The translations under genes were made by a program, and so were the position numbers. Positions 43,373-50,890 of a DNA stretch of 64,000 nucleotides are shown piece after piece. The notes beneath the pieces are model-generated. The model was not told the origin of the DNA and ran no database searches. It worked only from the letters and a program-made list of their open reading frames with translations. How positions within the stretch are numbered: position 1 is the first letter of the stretch; each line of letters opens with the position of its first letter. The DNA is taken from assembly GCF_006351965.1 (NCBI RefSeq), contig NZ_CP040932.1:2542001-2606000 (forward strand). Direction: 5' to 3'. Source of the stretch: Oceanicola sp. D3. GTDB lineage: Bacteria; Pseudomonadota; Alphaproteobacteria; Rhodobacterales; Rhodobacteraceae.

Positions 43373-44811
43373 CAACCGAACGCGGGCAAGAGACCTGCAA
43401 TTGCGAAACCGTCAATTTCTTCCGCTGCGATCTTCCTGCCGAGTATCACGATGCGCTTTCGCTGCGTGCCATGGTCAACGGCCAACCCACCGAGATGCTG
43501 CCCCGGGGCGAAACCTATCGCTTCCCCAACACGCTGGGCAACACGACGGCGGCGATTGATCTGGTTGGCTCGGGCACCTCGCAAACAACCTATTATCCGC
43601 AGATTGATGACGGCACCCCGCTGACGCCGGAAGACCTGCAAATGTATGTCGGGGCTCGCGACATTGGCCAACGCGCGCTGGAAGATCCGGCCCGGCAGGC
43701 CTTGCAAGACATGATCGCAAGCCCAGCCACGCCCGAAACCATGCGCATCCAGTATCGCACCCGCCTGCGCCAAATGGACGAGGAAGACCGCCAGCGCGCC
43801 GCCGCCCGCTGGGAGCAGGAAGGCGGCAACGGCGAGGGCGTCTTTCTGCTGGCGCTCTCCCGCACCCCCATCGGCGATGGCGAGGTAAACCCCGATACCC
43901 TCGATCCGGTCACGCTTGTTGCCCTCACGGACGAGCTTGGCGAGGCCTTCGGCGTGTTCTGGGATGATCTGCACTCCGTCTACTACTCGATGGGTGGCGC
44001 AGTCGGTCGCGCGCTTGTCGGGCAGGCGCATAAGTTTGAAACCACCTTCCGAAACGTCAACGACCTTATGGGCCGCAACCTCAGCATGGCCGATCAGGTG
44101 CGGATGCGCCGGATCTTCCTGCGCGAGATCTTCTCGGCCCGTATTGGTCGGGTCTACACCCACCGTGGCCAGAAGCTCATCAGCTTTCGCGGCCCGGCAG
44201 GCAACCGCGTGTTCCTGCGCCGCACCTCCTTTCCAGCCAATTCGATGACGGTGCTCAACGCCAATACCGCTGCGGGGCAAAACGCCGCTGCCATCCGCAG
44301 CGCGGCGGGCAATACCTTCAGGGGCACCGGCGGATTTTTCCTGATCGTCGGCGGTGTAATCGAGGTGGTTCACTGGCTCACCCTGCCCGAGAGCGAGCGC
44401 TTTCTGGCCGATCTTTGCGTCAACCTCGGGCTGATGGTCGCCATCGGCGTGTTCTCGGGCGTGGCCGCCACCGCCGCCGTCGTGCTCGGCCTGGCTGCTG
44501 CGGGCATGGCCGCGCCGGTGGTGGTGACGGGCCTTGCCATCGGCGCGGTTGCACTTGGCATCGGCCTCGCGGTGTCATGGGCGCTCGACGCCACCGGCAT
44601 CCGCGAAAGCCTGCAAACCGCCGCACGGCGCTTCTTCGACAGCCTCGCCGCCTTCACCCAGCAACTCTTCCCGCCGCGGAGCCAAACCTTCTACGACCCC
44701 GACGCACACCCGATCCAGAACATGGGGCTGGTCGAAGGGATCGAGTATTTCAACAACGCCGGCGAAGATGAGCAGCAATACATCATGGACAGAATGTTTG
44801 GCCTTGAATAG
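43369..44811 (+). CDS. Candidate type VI effector with hydrophobic, pore-forming-like C-terminus
   Basis: A 480-aa protein without signal peptide or PAAR domain. Residues 1-310 are soluble, including a helical EDLQMYVGARDIGQRALED segment. Residues about 320-405 are very hydrophobic and Gly/Ala-rich in three helices, starting GGFFLIVGGVIEVVHWL. They are followed by an amphipathic helix (RESLQTAARRFFDSL) and a soluble tail. This is the layout of membrane-inserting toxins loaded by DUF4123 adaptors. A 4-base overlap joins it to the adaptor gene. No catalytic motif is visible; activity is inferred. Confidence 0.6.
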   Translation: MTTERGQETCNCETVNFFRCDLPAEYHDALSLRAMVNGQPTEMLPRGETYRFPNTLGNTTAAIDLVGSGTSQTTYYPQIDDGTPLTPEDLQMYVGARDIGQRALEDPARQALQDMIASPATPETMRIQYRTRLRQMDEEDRQRAAARWEQEGGNGEGVFLLALSRTPIGDGEVNPDTLDPVTLVALTDELGEAFGVFWDDLHSVYYSMGGAVGRALVGQAHKFETTFRNVNDLMGRNLSMADQVRMRRIFLREIFSARIGRVYTHRGQKLISFRGPAGNRVFLRRTSFPANSMTVLNANTAAGQNAAAIRSAAGNTFRGTGGFFLIVGGVIEVVHWLTLPESERFLADLCVNLGLMVAIGVFSGVAATAAVVLGLAAAGMAAPVVVTGLAIGAVALGIGLAVSWALDATGIRESLQTAARRFFDSLAAFTQQLFPPRSQTFYDPDAHPIQNMGLVEGIEYFNNAGEDEQQYIMDRMFGLE

Positions 44812-45559
44812 CGAGCCCCCGCGCCTGCTTTACCGCGAACCCGCCGAGCAGCGCCAAAGCCGCTTCTGGGGGCTTGTCTTCGTGGCCGGGGTCACAACCG
44901 CCCTCTTTCTCGCGGTGGCAGGCTTCGGCTTTGCCAGCCGGGCGCATATGCTCGGCGTTGCAGCGGCCTCAGGCCTCTGGCTCCTGCTCTTTACCGCCAA
45001 CACCTTCGCCCTGCGCAGCCCGCACCTGCACCTCGCCCTGCTGCTGCCCGCACTGGGGTTCATGGGGCCGATGGCGGTGCTGCTCGCTTGGTATTCCGCC
45101 GTGGGCTTCGGCCTCGCCACCCCGCTGGTGCACCTTGCCTTCGCCGCCCTGCTCGTCTTCATGGTTGCGCTCTCATGGACAGAGGCCAAAATGGCCGACC
45201 TCGACGCCTTCCAGAAGGAACTGCGGAGCAACGGCGGCCTGCGCCCACTGGCAGACGGCACCACCGAATTCCGAATGCGCGGCACCCCCAAGACAGGCCC
45301 CTATGGCCCCTTCTTTCGCCCATTCCGCTGGGCCAAATGGCTCGACATCGGCTTTGCCTGCACCTTCGCCGTGGTGCTCATGGTGGTGGCCCCCATCGTC
45401 TTCACCCAAGCGGGCGATACCGACAGGGCCAGCGAAGCCTGGATCTTCTGCGTGGTCATCCTCGGCGCGGGCTGGCTGCTGCGGGCTTCGCTGACCGGGG
45501 TTCTCGTCAACCTCCGCCTGCTGCGCGCCCTGCGCCAAACACCGCCTCTTGGGCAGTAA
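44768..45559 (+). CDS. Polytopic membrane protein, candidate immunity protein
   Basis: A 263-aa inner-membrane protein with about six helices. Four are in the first half (VFVAGVTTALFLAVAGFGF, LGVAAASGLWLLLFT, LALLLPALGFMGPMAVLLAW, LAFAALLVFMVALSW). Two are in the last third, after a cytoplasmic or periplasmic loop. It overlaps the candidate effector gene by 44 bases if ATG 44768 is used; TTG 44798 or 44804 are possible later starts. A multi-spanning protein just downstream of a pore-former is typical for immunity, but no family was recognised. Confidence 0.55.
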   Translation: MSSNTSWTECLALNSEPPRLLYREPAEQRQSRFWGLVFVAGVTTALFLAVAGFGFASRAHMLGVAAASGLWLLLFTANTFALRSPHLHLALLLPALGFMGPMAVLLAWYSAVGFGLATPLVHLAFAALLVFMVALSWTEAKMADLDAFQKELRSNGGLRPLADGTTEFRMRGTPKTGPYGPFFRPFRWAKWLDIGFACTFAVVLMVVAPIVFTQAGDTDRASEAWIFCVVILGAGWLLRASLTGVLVNLRLLRALRQTPPLGQ

Positions 45560-45609
45560 CCTCCCCGATTTCGCTCGCCACCAAGGACCATCTCCCATAG
45601 CGTCGCGCC

Positions 45610-46818
45610 ATGATTGATGATCTCTCCCCTGCCCGCCTGTCTCTGGCCGCGGCCGCGAAATCCGCAAAGGCAGGCGACACCGCTGCCGTGAAGGCCCATG
45701 CGCTGAAAGCCCTGACGGTGCGCGAGATCTCTGCGCCGGAGCTCGCCAAGGCCGTGTCCCATCTCACCGAGGCAGGCCACGGTGCCGCCGCACTCCGCGC
45801 CCTAAAGAAGCACTGTGAAGGCAAGGCCCCGCTCGCCGCCGGCTTTGCTCACCTCGGCGCGCTCCACTTCGAGGCTGGAAAGCCCGGCCCGGCGATTCGC
45901 GCGCTCGAACGTGCCCTGCGCATGGCCCCGGATGACCGCCAAAGCGCCTTCCTGCTGGCTGATCTGCATCTGCAAGCGGATGATGCCGACGCCGCCGAAG
46001 CAACATGGGCCCGCACCTTCGCTGCCCGTCCGGATGACGCCGACATCCGCCTGCGCGCCGCCACCCAGCTTGCCCATTTCGGCGCGCTCGATCCCGCCCG
46101 CCGTGCCGTCGAGCAAGCCCGCCCGCTGCATGGGGACGCCGCCGAATTTGCCTTCATGGCCGCCGCCATCACCGGAGACGCCCCGCCAGCCCTGCCCGAC
46201 CCGGGCTACATCGCCCGTTTCTTCGACAGAACGGCAGGCCACTATGACCAAAGCCTCGCCGGCGTGCAGTATCGCGGCCCAGAGGTGCTGGCGGCAAGCC
46301 TCGCCGGGCTCAACATTGCCCCCGGCGCGGGCCTCACCGTGCTGGATGCAGGCTGCGGCTCCGGCCTCTCCGCCCCGGTCCTCGCGCCGGTTTCGGCCCG
46401 CCTCGACGGGTTGGACATCAGCCCCGGAATTCTGGAAGAAGCTGCAAAGACAGGCGCTTACACCAAACTCTTCACGCTTGACCTCGCCCGCGAAGAACCG
46501 CCCGAACCGGGGATCTACGATCTGATCGCCGCCATCGACGTGCTGATCTACACCGGCGACATCGCCTTGCCGCTGGCCACGCTGGCCAAGGCGCTAAAGC
46601 CGGGAGGCCGGGTGCTCTTTACCTGCGAGGCCGCGCCCGACATGCCCGATAGCTGGCAGTTGACCCCAACCGGGCGCTACCGCCACGGCGAAAACCTGAT
46701 CCGCGAGGCGCTGGCGCAAACCGGCTTCAACCCGCCCGACCGGATGAGCCCGGAAATCCTGCGCAACGAGTTCCGCCGCCCCGTTCCCGGCCTCGCCATC
46801 TCCGCCACACTTGCCTGA
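45610..46818 (+). CDS. TPR-containing class I methyltransferase
   Basis: A 402-aa protein. Residues 1-190 hold tetratricopeptide-like helices (AAGFAHLGALHFEAGKPGPA, IRALERALRMAPDDRQSAFL). A SAM-dependent methyltransferase domain follows: RFFDRTAGHYDQSLAGVQYRG, motif I VLDAGCGSGLSAPVL, and LDGLDISPGILEEAAKTGAY. RFFDxxAxxYD is typical of a TPR-linked methyltransferase group related to UbiE/BioC. The substrate, probably a protein or small acid, is unknown. It follows the immunity candidate by 50 bases, perhaps by chance. Confidence 0.8.
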   Translation: MIDDLSPARLSLAAAAKSAKAGDTAAVKAHALKALTVREISAPELAKAVSHLTEAGHGAAALRALKKHCEGKAPLAAGFAHLGALHFEAGKPGPAIRALERALRMAPDDRQSAFLLADLHLQADDADAAEATWARTFAARPDDADIRLRAATQLAHFGALDPARRAVEQARPLHGDAAEFAFMAAAITGDAPPALPDPGYIARFFDRTAGHYDQSLAGVQYRGPEVLAASLAGLNIAPGAGLTVLDAGCGSGLSAPVLAPVSARLDGLDISPGILEEAAKTGAYTKLFTLDLAREEPPEPGIYDLIAAIDVLIYTGDIALPLATLAKALKPGGRVLFTCEAAPDMPDSWQLTPTGRYRHGENLIREALAQTGFNPPDRMSPEILRNEFRRPVPGLAISATLA

Positions 46819-46874
46819 CCACCACCAGCCACGCCCGGCCACCGGCGCTCCAACCGCCCCACGCCTCCCGGGCG

Positions 46875-46901
46875 TTAACCTTAACAGGCATTAACCTTAA
46901 C
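46875..46901. repeat. Cluster of four TTAA half-sites
   Basis: An 11-base direct repeat TTAACCTTAAC occurs twice with five bases between (46875-46885 and 46891-46901), giving four TTAA sites. They resemble CtrA half-sites, but none has the TTAA-N7-TTAA spacing. The second copy is also the start of the intergenic repeat below. Confidence 0.55.
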
Positions 46902-46982
46902 GCGCCGCCGCCAGAGCGGCCCAAGCCCCATTTTCTTGCTGCAAATACTCCCGGGGGTGCGGGGGCAGCGCCCCCGCTCCAA
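46891..46982 (+). repeat. Intergenic repeat with hairpin, copy 2
   Basis: It starts TTAACCTTAACGCGCCGCC and ends with the 54-base core at 46929-46982. Compared with the copy at 38915-38992 the core differs at five bases; two of these are the T-A to C-G change in one stem pair, now GCGGGGGC-AGC-GCCCCCGC. It also lies between convergent genes (methyltransferase and histidine kinase). Confidence 0.8.
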
Positions 46983-47011
46983 GGCCAGCCACGCCAAACG
47001 CCCCTCCGCGG

Positions 47012-48337
47012 TCACCGCGCCAGCACAAGCTCTGCCTTCAGCCCCCCCAGCGCCTCGCTCTCGCCCAGCCTGAGCGTGCCGCCTTGGCTGCGGGCCACAT
47101 CCAGCGCAATCGCCAGGCCGAGCCCCACACCGCTGCCACGGTCCTGATTGCGGGCCTCATCGAGCCGGGTGAAGGCACGCACAGCCTCCTCGCGGCGCTC
47201 CTCGGCAATGCCCGGCCCGTCATCCTCAACCGTGTAGCGCACCATCCGCTCGCCCAGATCCACCGTCAGCCGCGCCTCCTTGCCATAGCGCCGCGCGTTG
47301 GAAAGCAGGTTCGCCAAGGCCCGCTCAACCGACAGCGCCCGCAGCGCGATCTCTGCCGCGCCCTCCCCGCGGCACTCCAGCGTCACCACGCCCCCGGCCC
47401 GCCGGGCGTTCTCAGCCACCTTCTCGGCCAGCGCCACCGCATCCACCGGCTCCGCCGCCTCCCCGGCCTCCGAGCGGACAAAATCGAGGAACCCGTCCAG
47501 CATCGCTTCCATTTCCGCCACATCGCGTGACAGGTCGCTCACATCCGCCCCATCGGCCTCTGCCAGAGAGAGCTCCAGCTTCATCCGGGTGAGCGGCGTG
47601 CGCAAATCGTGACTCACCCCCGAAAGCAGCATCATCCGCTGCGCCGTCTGCCGCTCGATCCGCGCCCGCATATCCAGAAAGGCATGGCCCGCCGAGCGCA
47701 CTTCCACCGCGCCCGCAGGCTTGTAGGGCTCGATCCGCCCACGCCCGAAGGCCTCCGCCGCTGCCGCAAGCCGGGTGATCGGCCTGAGCTGGTTGCGCAA
47801 ATAGATAAAGGCGACCAGCGCCATGACCACGCCAACAAATCCCATCAGCACCAAAAACTGATGCGGGTTCGAGGCGCTCACCCGCCGCCGATCAAAGGTG
47901 ATGGTCAGCGGCCCATGCCCGGTGCTGACCTGCAAGATCACCCGCCGCGAATTTTCCGAAAGGTCCACCGCCTCCACACCGCTCAGCCCGCCACGTAACT
48001 CGGCAATCACCGTGGCCCCCGAAACGTCATAGAACGGGCGGCGAAACCCGTGCATCTCATCCGCAGGCAGCGCCAGCTCAAGCCGCAGCGCCTCGGCCAG
48101 CGGTGCCACCTCCGCCAGCGCCGTGGGGGCATCGGGCGCGGCCTCCACTTCCGCCGTCAGATGCCGCAGCTCCAACAGCAGCGAGTCGGTCATCTGCTGG
48201 GTCACATCCTCGAAGTGGCGCTGGATGAAGACGATCGAGATCACCAACTGCAACACCACGATCGGCAACAGCAGGATCAGCGCGGCCCGGCCGTAAATCC
48301 CCTTGGGCATCGAGCGTTTCAACCACGAGAAATCCAT
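47012..48337 (-). CDS. EnvZ-like sensor histidine kinase
   Basis: A 441-aa inner-membrane kinase. Membrane helices are at about 17-38 and 160-180, with a periplasmic sensor of about 120 residues between them. A HAMP domain follows (LRPITRLAAAAEAFGRGR), then the H-box LSGVSHDLRTPLTRMKLELS with His243, and the ATP-binding N, G1 and G2 boxes (NLLSNARRYG, VEDDGPGIAEE, GSGVGLGLAIA). It resembles EnvZ/OmpR-type kinases. No response-regulator gene is adjacent in the window, so it is an orphan here. It is divergent from the hydrolase gene with 36 bases between starts. Confidence 0.92.
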   Translation of the reverse strand: MDFSWLKRSMPKGIYGRAALILLLPIVVLQLVISIVFIQRHFEDVTQQMTDSLLLELRHLTAEVEAAPDAPTALAEVAPLAEALRLELALPADEMHGFRRPFYDVSGATVIAELRGGLSGVEAVDLSENSRRVILQVSTGHGPLTITFDRRRVSASNPHQFLVLMGFVGVVMALVAFIYLRNQLRPITRLAAAAEAFGRGRIEPYKPAGAVEVRSAGHAFLDMRARIERQTAQRMMLLSGVSHDLRTPLTRMKLELSLAEADGADVSDLSRDVAEMEAMLDGFLDFVRSEAGEAAEPVDAVALAEKVAENARRAGGVVTLECRGEGAAEIALRALSVERALANLLSNARRYGKEARLTVDLGERMVRYTVEDDGPGIAEERREEAVRAFTRLDEARNQDRGSGVGLGLAIALDVARSQGGTLRLGESEALGGLKAELVLAR

Positions 48338-48373
48338 GGCAGAAGGTTACGGGCCGCGGCAGGGGAACGAAAG

Positions 48374-49279
48374 ATGCAAAGCGAGGCAGGCAAACCGGAA
48401 GAGCTTGAGCCCGGTGTGGTGCGGCTGATCGCGCCCAACCCCTCGCCGATGACCCATTGGGGCACCAACAGCTACCTCGTAGGCGAAACCGCCTTGGCGT
48501 TGATCGACCCGGGCCCTGACCTGCCCGCCCATGCCGAGGCCCTTCTGGCCGCGCTGCGCCCCGGACAGCACATCAGCCACATCCTCTGCACCCATTCCCA
48601 CGTCGACCATTCCCCCCTCGCCGCCCGCCTCGCCGCCGAGACCGGGGCGCAGGTGCATGCCTTCGGCACCCATCTCGACGGTCGCCGCCCGGTGATGGAG
48701 GCGCTGGCCGCGTCCGGTCTGGCGGGGGGCGGCGAAGGGGTGCAGCCCGATTTCGCACCCGACGTCCGGCTGCCCCATGGCGCGGTGCTCGAAGGCCCCG
48801 GATGGCAGCTGACGGCCCTGCACACCCCCGGCCATATCTCCAACCACCTCTGCTTCGCCCTCTCCCGCACCTCGGGGGAGGCGGTGTTTACCGGCGATCA
48901 CGTCATGGGCTGGGCCTCCTCCCTCATCAGCCCGCCCGACGGCGACGCCACCGCCTTTATGGCCTCTTGCGCCCTGCTGGCCGGGCGCAACAGCCGCATC
49001 TATTACCCCGGCCACGGCGCCCCCGTGACCGATCCTGCGGCCCGCCTCACCTGGCTGACCGAGCACCGAAACGCCCGCGAAGCCCAGGTTCTGCACGCCC
49101 TCGCCAAGGGCCCCGGCACCCCGCCCGAACTCACCGCACGCGTCTACACAGACGTCCCCCCCGCCCTGCTGCCCGCCGCCGAACGCAACATGCTGGCCCA
49201 ACTCATCGCCCTCGTGGAGTCCGGCCAAGCCACCGCCACCCCGACCCTCTCAAGCACCGCCAGCTACGCCCTCAAGTGA
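48374..49279 (+). CDS. Metallo-beta-lactamase-fold hydrolase (LACTB2-like)
   Basis: A 301-aa protein with the dinuclear zinc motif THSHVDHS (His74, His76, Asp78, His79), HTPGHISNH, FTGDHVMGW and a final PGHG histidine. The C-terminal winged-helix-like part (about 225-285) is as in LACTB2-like nucleases and hydrolases. The N-terminus NPSPMTHWGTNSYLVG is typical. Cytosolic; the substrate is unknown, RNA or thioester being options. Confidence 0.88.
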   Translation: MQSEAGKPEELEPGVVRLIAPNPSPMTHWGTNSYLVGETALALIDPGPDLPAHAEALLAALRPGQHISHILCTHSHVDHSPLAARLAAETGAQVHAFGTHLDGRRPVMEALAASGLAGGGEGVQPDFAPDVRLPHGAVLEGPGWQLTALHTPGHISNHLCFALSRTSGEAVFTGDHVMGWASSLISPPDGDATAFMASCALLAGRNSRIYYPGHGAPVTDPAARLTWLTEHRNAREAQVLHALAKGPGTPPELTARVYTDVPPALLPAAERNMLAQLIALVESGQATATPTLSSTASYALK

Positions 49280-49348
49280 CGCAGAAAAATTTTTCCACAA
49301 AACCCTCTGGACGCCCCCCAGAGCCATTGCTATACGCGCCGCCAGTGT

Positions 49349-49423
49349 TCCGGCGTAGCTCAGCGGTAGAGCAGTTGACTGTTAATCAATTGGTCGTAGG
49401 TTCGATCCCTACCGCCGGAGCCA
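49349..49423 (+). tRNA. tRNA-Asn (anticodon GTT)
   Basis: A 75-nt tRNA with encoded CCA. Acceptor TCCGGCG pairs with CGCCGGA; the anticodon loop CTGTTAA carries GTT; the T-loop is GGTTCGATCCC. Unmistakable cloverleaf. Confidence 0.97.
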
Positions 49424-49457
49424 ATTCCCATCAGACATGCGGCACGCGCCGTCGCGG

Positions 49458-50129
49458 TCACAGGCCTTCGGGCACCTTCAGGTCCGCAACCGTGCCCTGC
49501 ACGTGCAGCTTTGCGCCGGTGACGGATTGCAGCGCTTCCATCGACAGGCCCGGCAGCTTTTCGCGGAGCACGAAGCGGCCCTCCACCACGTCCACCACCG
49601 CCAGCGAGGTATAAACCCGCCAGACGCAGCCGACCCCCGTCAACGGGTTGGCGCAGCGGTCTACGAGCTTGGGCGCGCCGTGCTTGGTCACATGCTCCGT
49701 CACCACGGCCACCCGCTTTGCCCCGCTCACCATATCCATCGCGCCGCCCACTGCTGGCACGCCGCGTGAGCCGATCCGCCAGTTGGCGAGGTCACCGGTT
49801 TCGGCCACCTCGTAGGCGCCCAGAACCGCAAGGTCGATATGCCCGCCGCGCACCATGGCGAAGCTGTCGGCGTGGTGGAAGAGGCTCGCCCCGGGGTTCA
49901 GCGTCACCGCCTTCTTGCCGGCGTTGATCACGTCCCAATCCTCTTCGCCCTCCTCCGGCGCGGGGCCCATCCCGAGGATGCCGTTCTCGCTGTGGTAGGT
50001 CACATGCCGCCCCTCGGGCTGAAACTGCGCCACCATCTCGGGAAAGCCGATGCCGAGGTTCACATAGGCGCCGTCTTCGATGTCTTGCGCCGCACGCCAT
50101 GCAATGCCCGCGCTGCTGAGCTTCTCCAT
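49458..50129 (-). CDS. 3-oxoacid CoA-transferase subunit B
   Basis: A 223-aa beta subunit of a class I CoA-transferase. The catalytic glutamate lies in SENGILGMGP (about 47-57), the motif used to carry CoA. GIGFPEMVA and GGAMDMVSGAKRV are also diagnostic. Sequence alone cannot separate succinyl-CoA:3-ketoacid (ScoB, ketone-body use) from 3-oxoadipate (PcaJ/CatJ) transferases. ATG 50129 overlaps the stop of the A subunit by one base (TGATG), so both are made in equal amounts. Confidence 0.92.
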   Translation of the reverse strand: MEKLSSAGIAWRAAQDIEDGAYVNLGIGFPEMVAQFQPEGRHVTYHSENGILGMGPAPEEGEEDWDVINAGKKAVTLNPGASLFHHADSFAMVRGGHIDLAVLGAYEVAETGDLANWRIGSRGVPAVGGAMDMVSGAKRVAVVTEHVTKHGAPKLVDRCANPLTGVGCVWRVYTSLAVVDVVEGRFVLREKLPGLSMEALQSVTGAKLHVQGTVADLKVPEGL

Positions 50130-50848
50130 CAGATCGCCTCCCCGGCGCGCACCAGCGCCTCTTCCTGCGCGGGTTGCGGCACTTCCACCAGCCGGTCCAC
50201 GAAGATGCCCGGCGTCACCACCTGCTCGGGGTCGATCCCGCCCGGCGCCACCAGCCGCGTGACCTGCGCAATGGTGCGCGCCGCAGCCATCGCCATGATG
50301 GGGGCAAAGTTTCGGGCCGCCAGCCGATAGGTCAGGTTGCCATGGGCATCTCCGAGTGCGCCCTTTACCAGCGCCACATCCGCCTTCAGCCAGCGCTCGC
50401 GCAGATACATCCGCCCGTCAAACTCTTCGCAAGGCTTGCCCTCGGCCAGTTCGGTGCCCACGCCCGTTGCGGTGTAAAACGCCGGAATCCCCGCGCCCCC
50501 GGCCCGGATCCGCTCGGCCAGCGTGCCCTGCGGCACCAGCTCCAGCGCCACCTCACCCGCCTCGTAGCGGCGCTGAAAGGCCTGCGGCTGGGAGGAACGC
50601 GGGAAGGAGCAGATCACCTTCGCCACCATCCCGGCCTCCAGCATCGCGGCAATGCCCACCGCGCCGGTGCCTGCGTTGTTATTGACCACGGTCAGATTCC
50701 TCGGCTGCCCGGTCTTGCGAAACCGGATCACCAGCGCATGCACCAACTCCACCGGAATGCCCGAGCCGCCGAACCCCGCAATCATCACCACATCGCCGTC
50801 GGCTATGTCAGCCACAGCGGCCTCAAGGCTGGCCACGCTCTTATCCAT
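50129..50848 (-). CDS. 3-oxoacid CoA-transferase subunit A
   Basis: A 239-aa alpha subunit of the same heteromeric enzyme. The N-terminal IADGDVVMIAGFGGSGIPVE holds the glycine-rich GxGGxG CoA-binding loop. AGTGAVGIAAMLEAGMVAKV and the PQGTLAERIRAGGAGIPAFY block are typical of ScoA/PcaI. No beta-ketoadipate pathway genes surround it, which slightly favours succinyl-CoA:acetoacetate or a general 3-oxoacid role. It is preceded by the ThDP-enzyme gene on the same strand, 42 bases away. Confidence 0.92.
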   Translation of the reverse strand: MDKSVASLEAAVADIADGDVVMIAGFGGSGIPVELVHALVIRFRKTGQPRNLTVVNNNAGTGAVGIAAMLEAGMVAKVICSFPRSSQPQAFQRRYEAGEVALELVPQGTLAERIRAGGAGIPAFYTATGVGTELAEGKPCEEFDGRMYLRERWLKADVALVKGALGDAHGNLTYRLAARNFAPIMAMAAARTIAQVTRLVAPGGIDPEQVVTPGIFVDRLVEVPQPAQEEALVRAGEAI

Positions 50849-50890
50849 CCGCCGTCCTCCTCGCGGCCACCCTAGCCGCCGGAGCCGTGC

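Noticed and set aside
46875-46901. CtrA binding site
   Set aside because: TTAA half-sites are present, but none has the required seven-base spacing, so it is listed only as a repeat.
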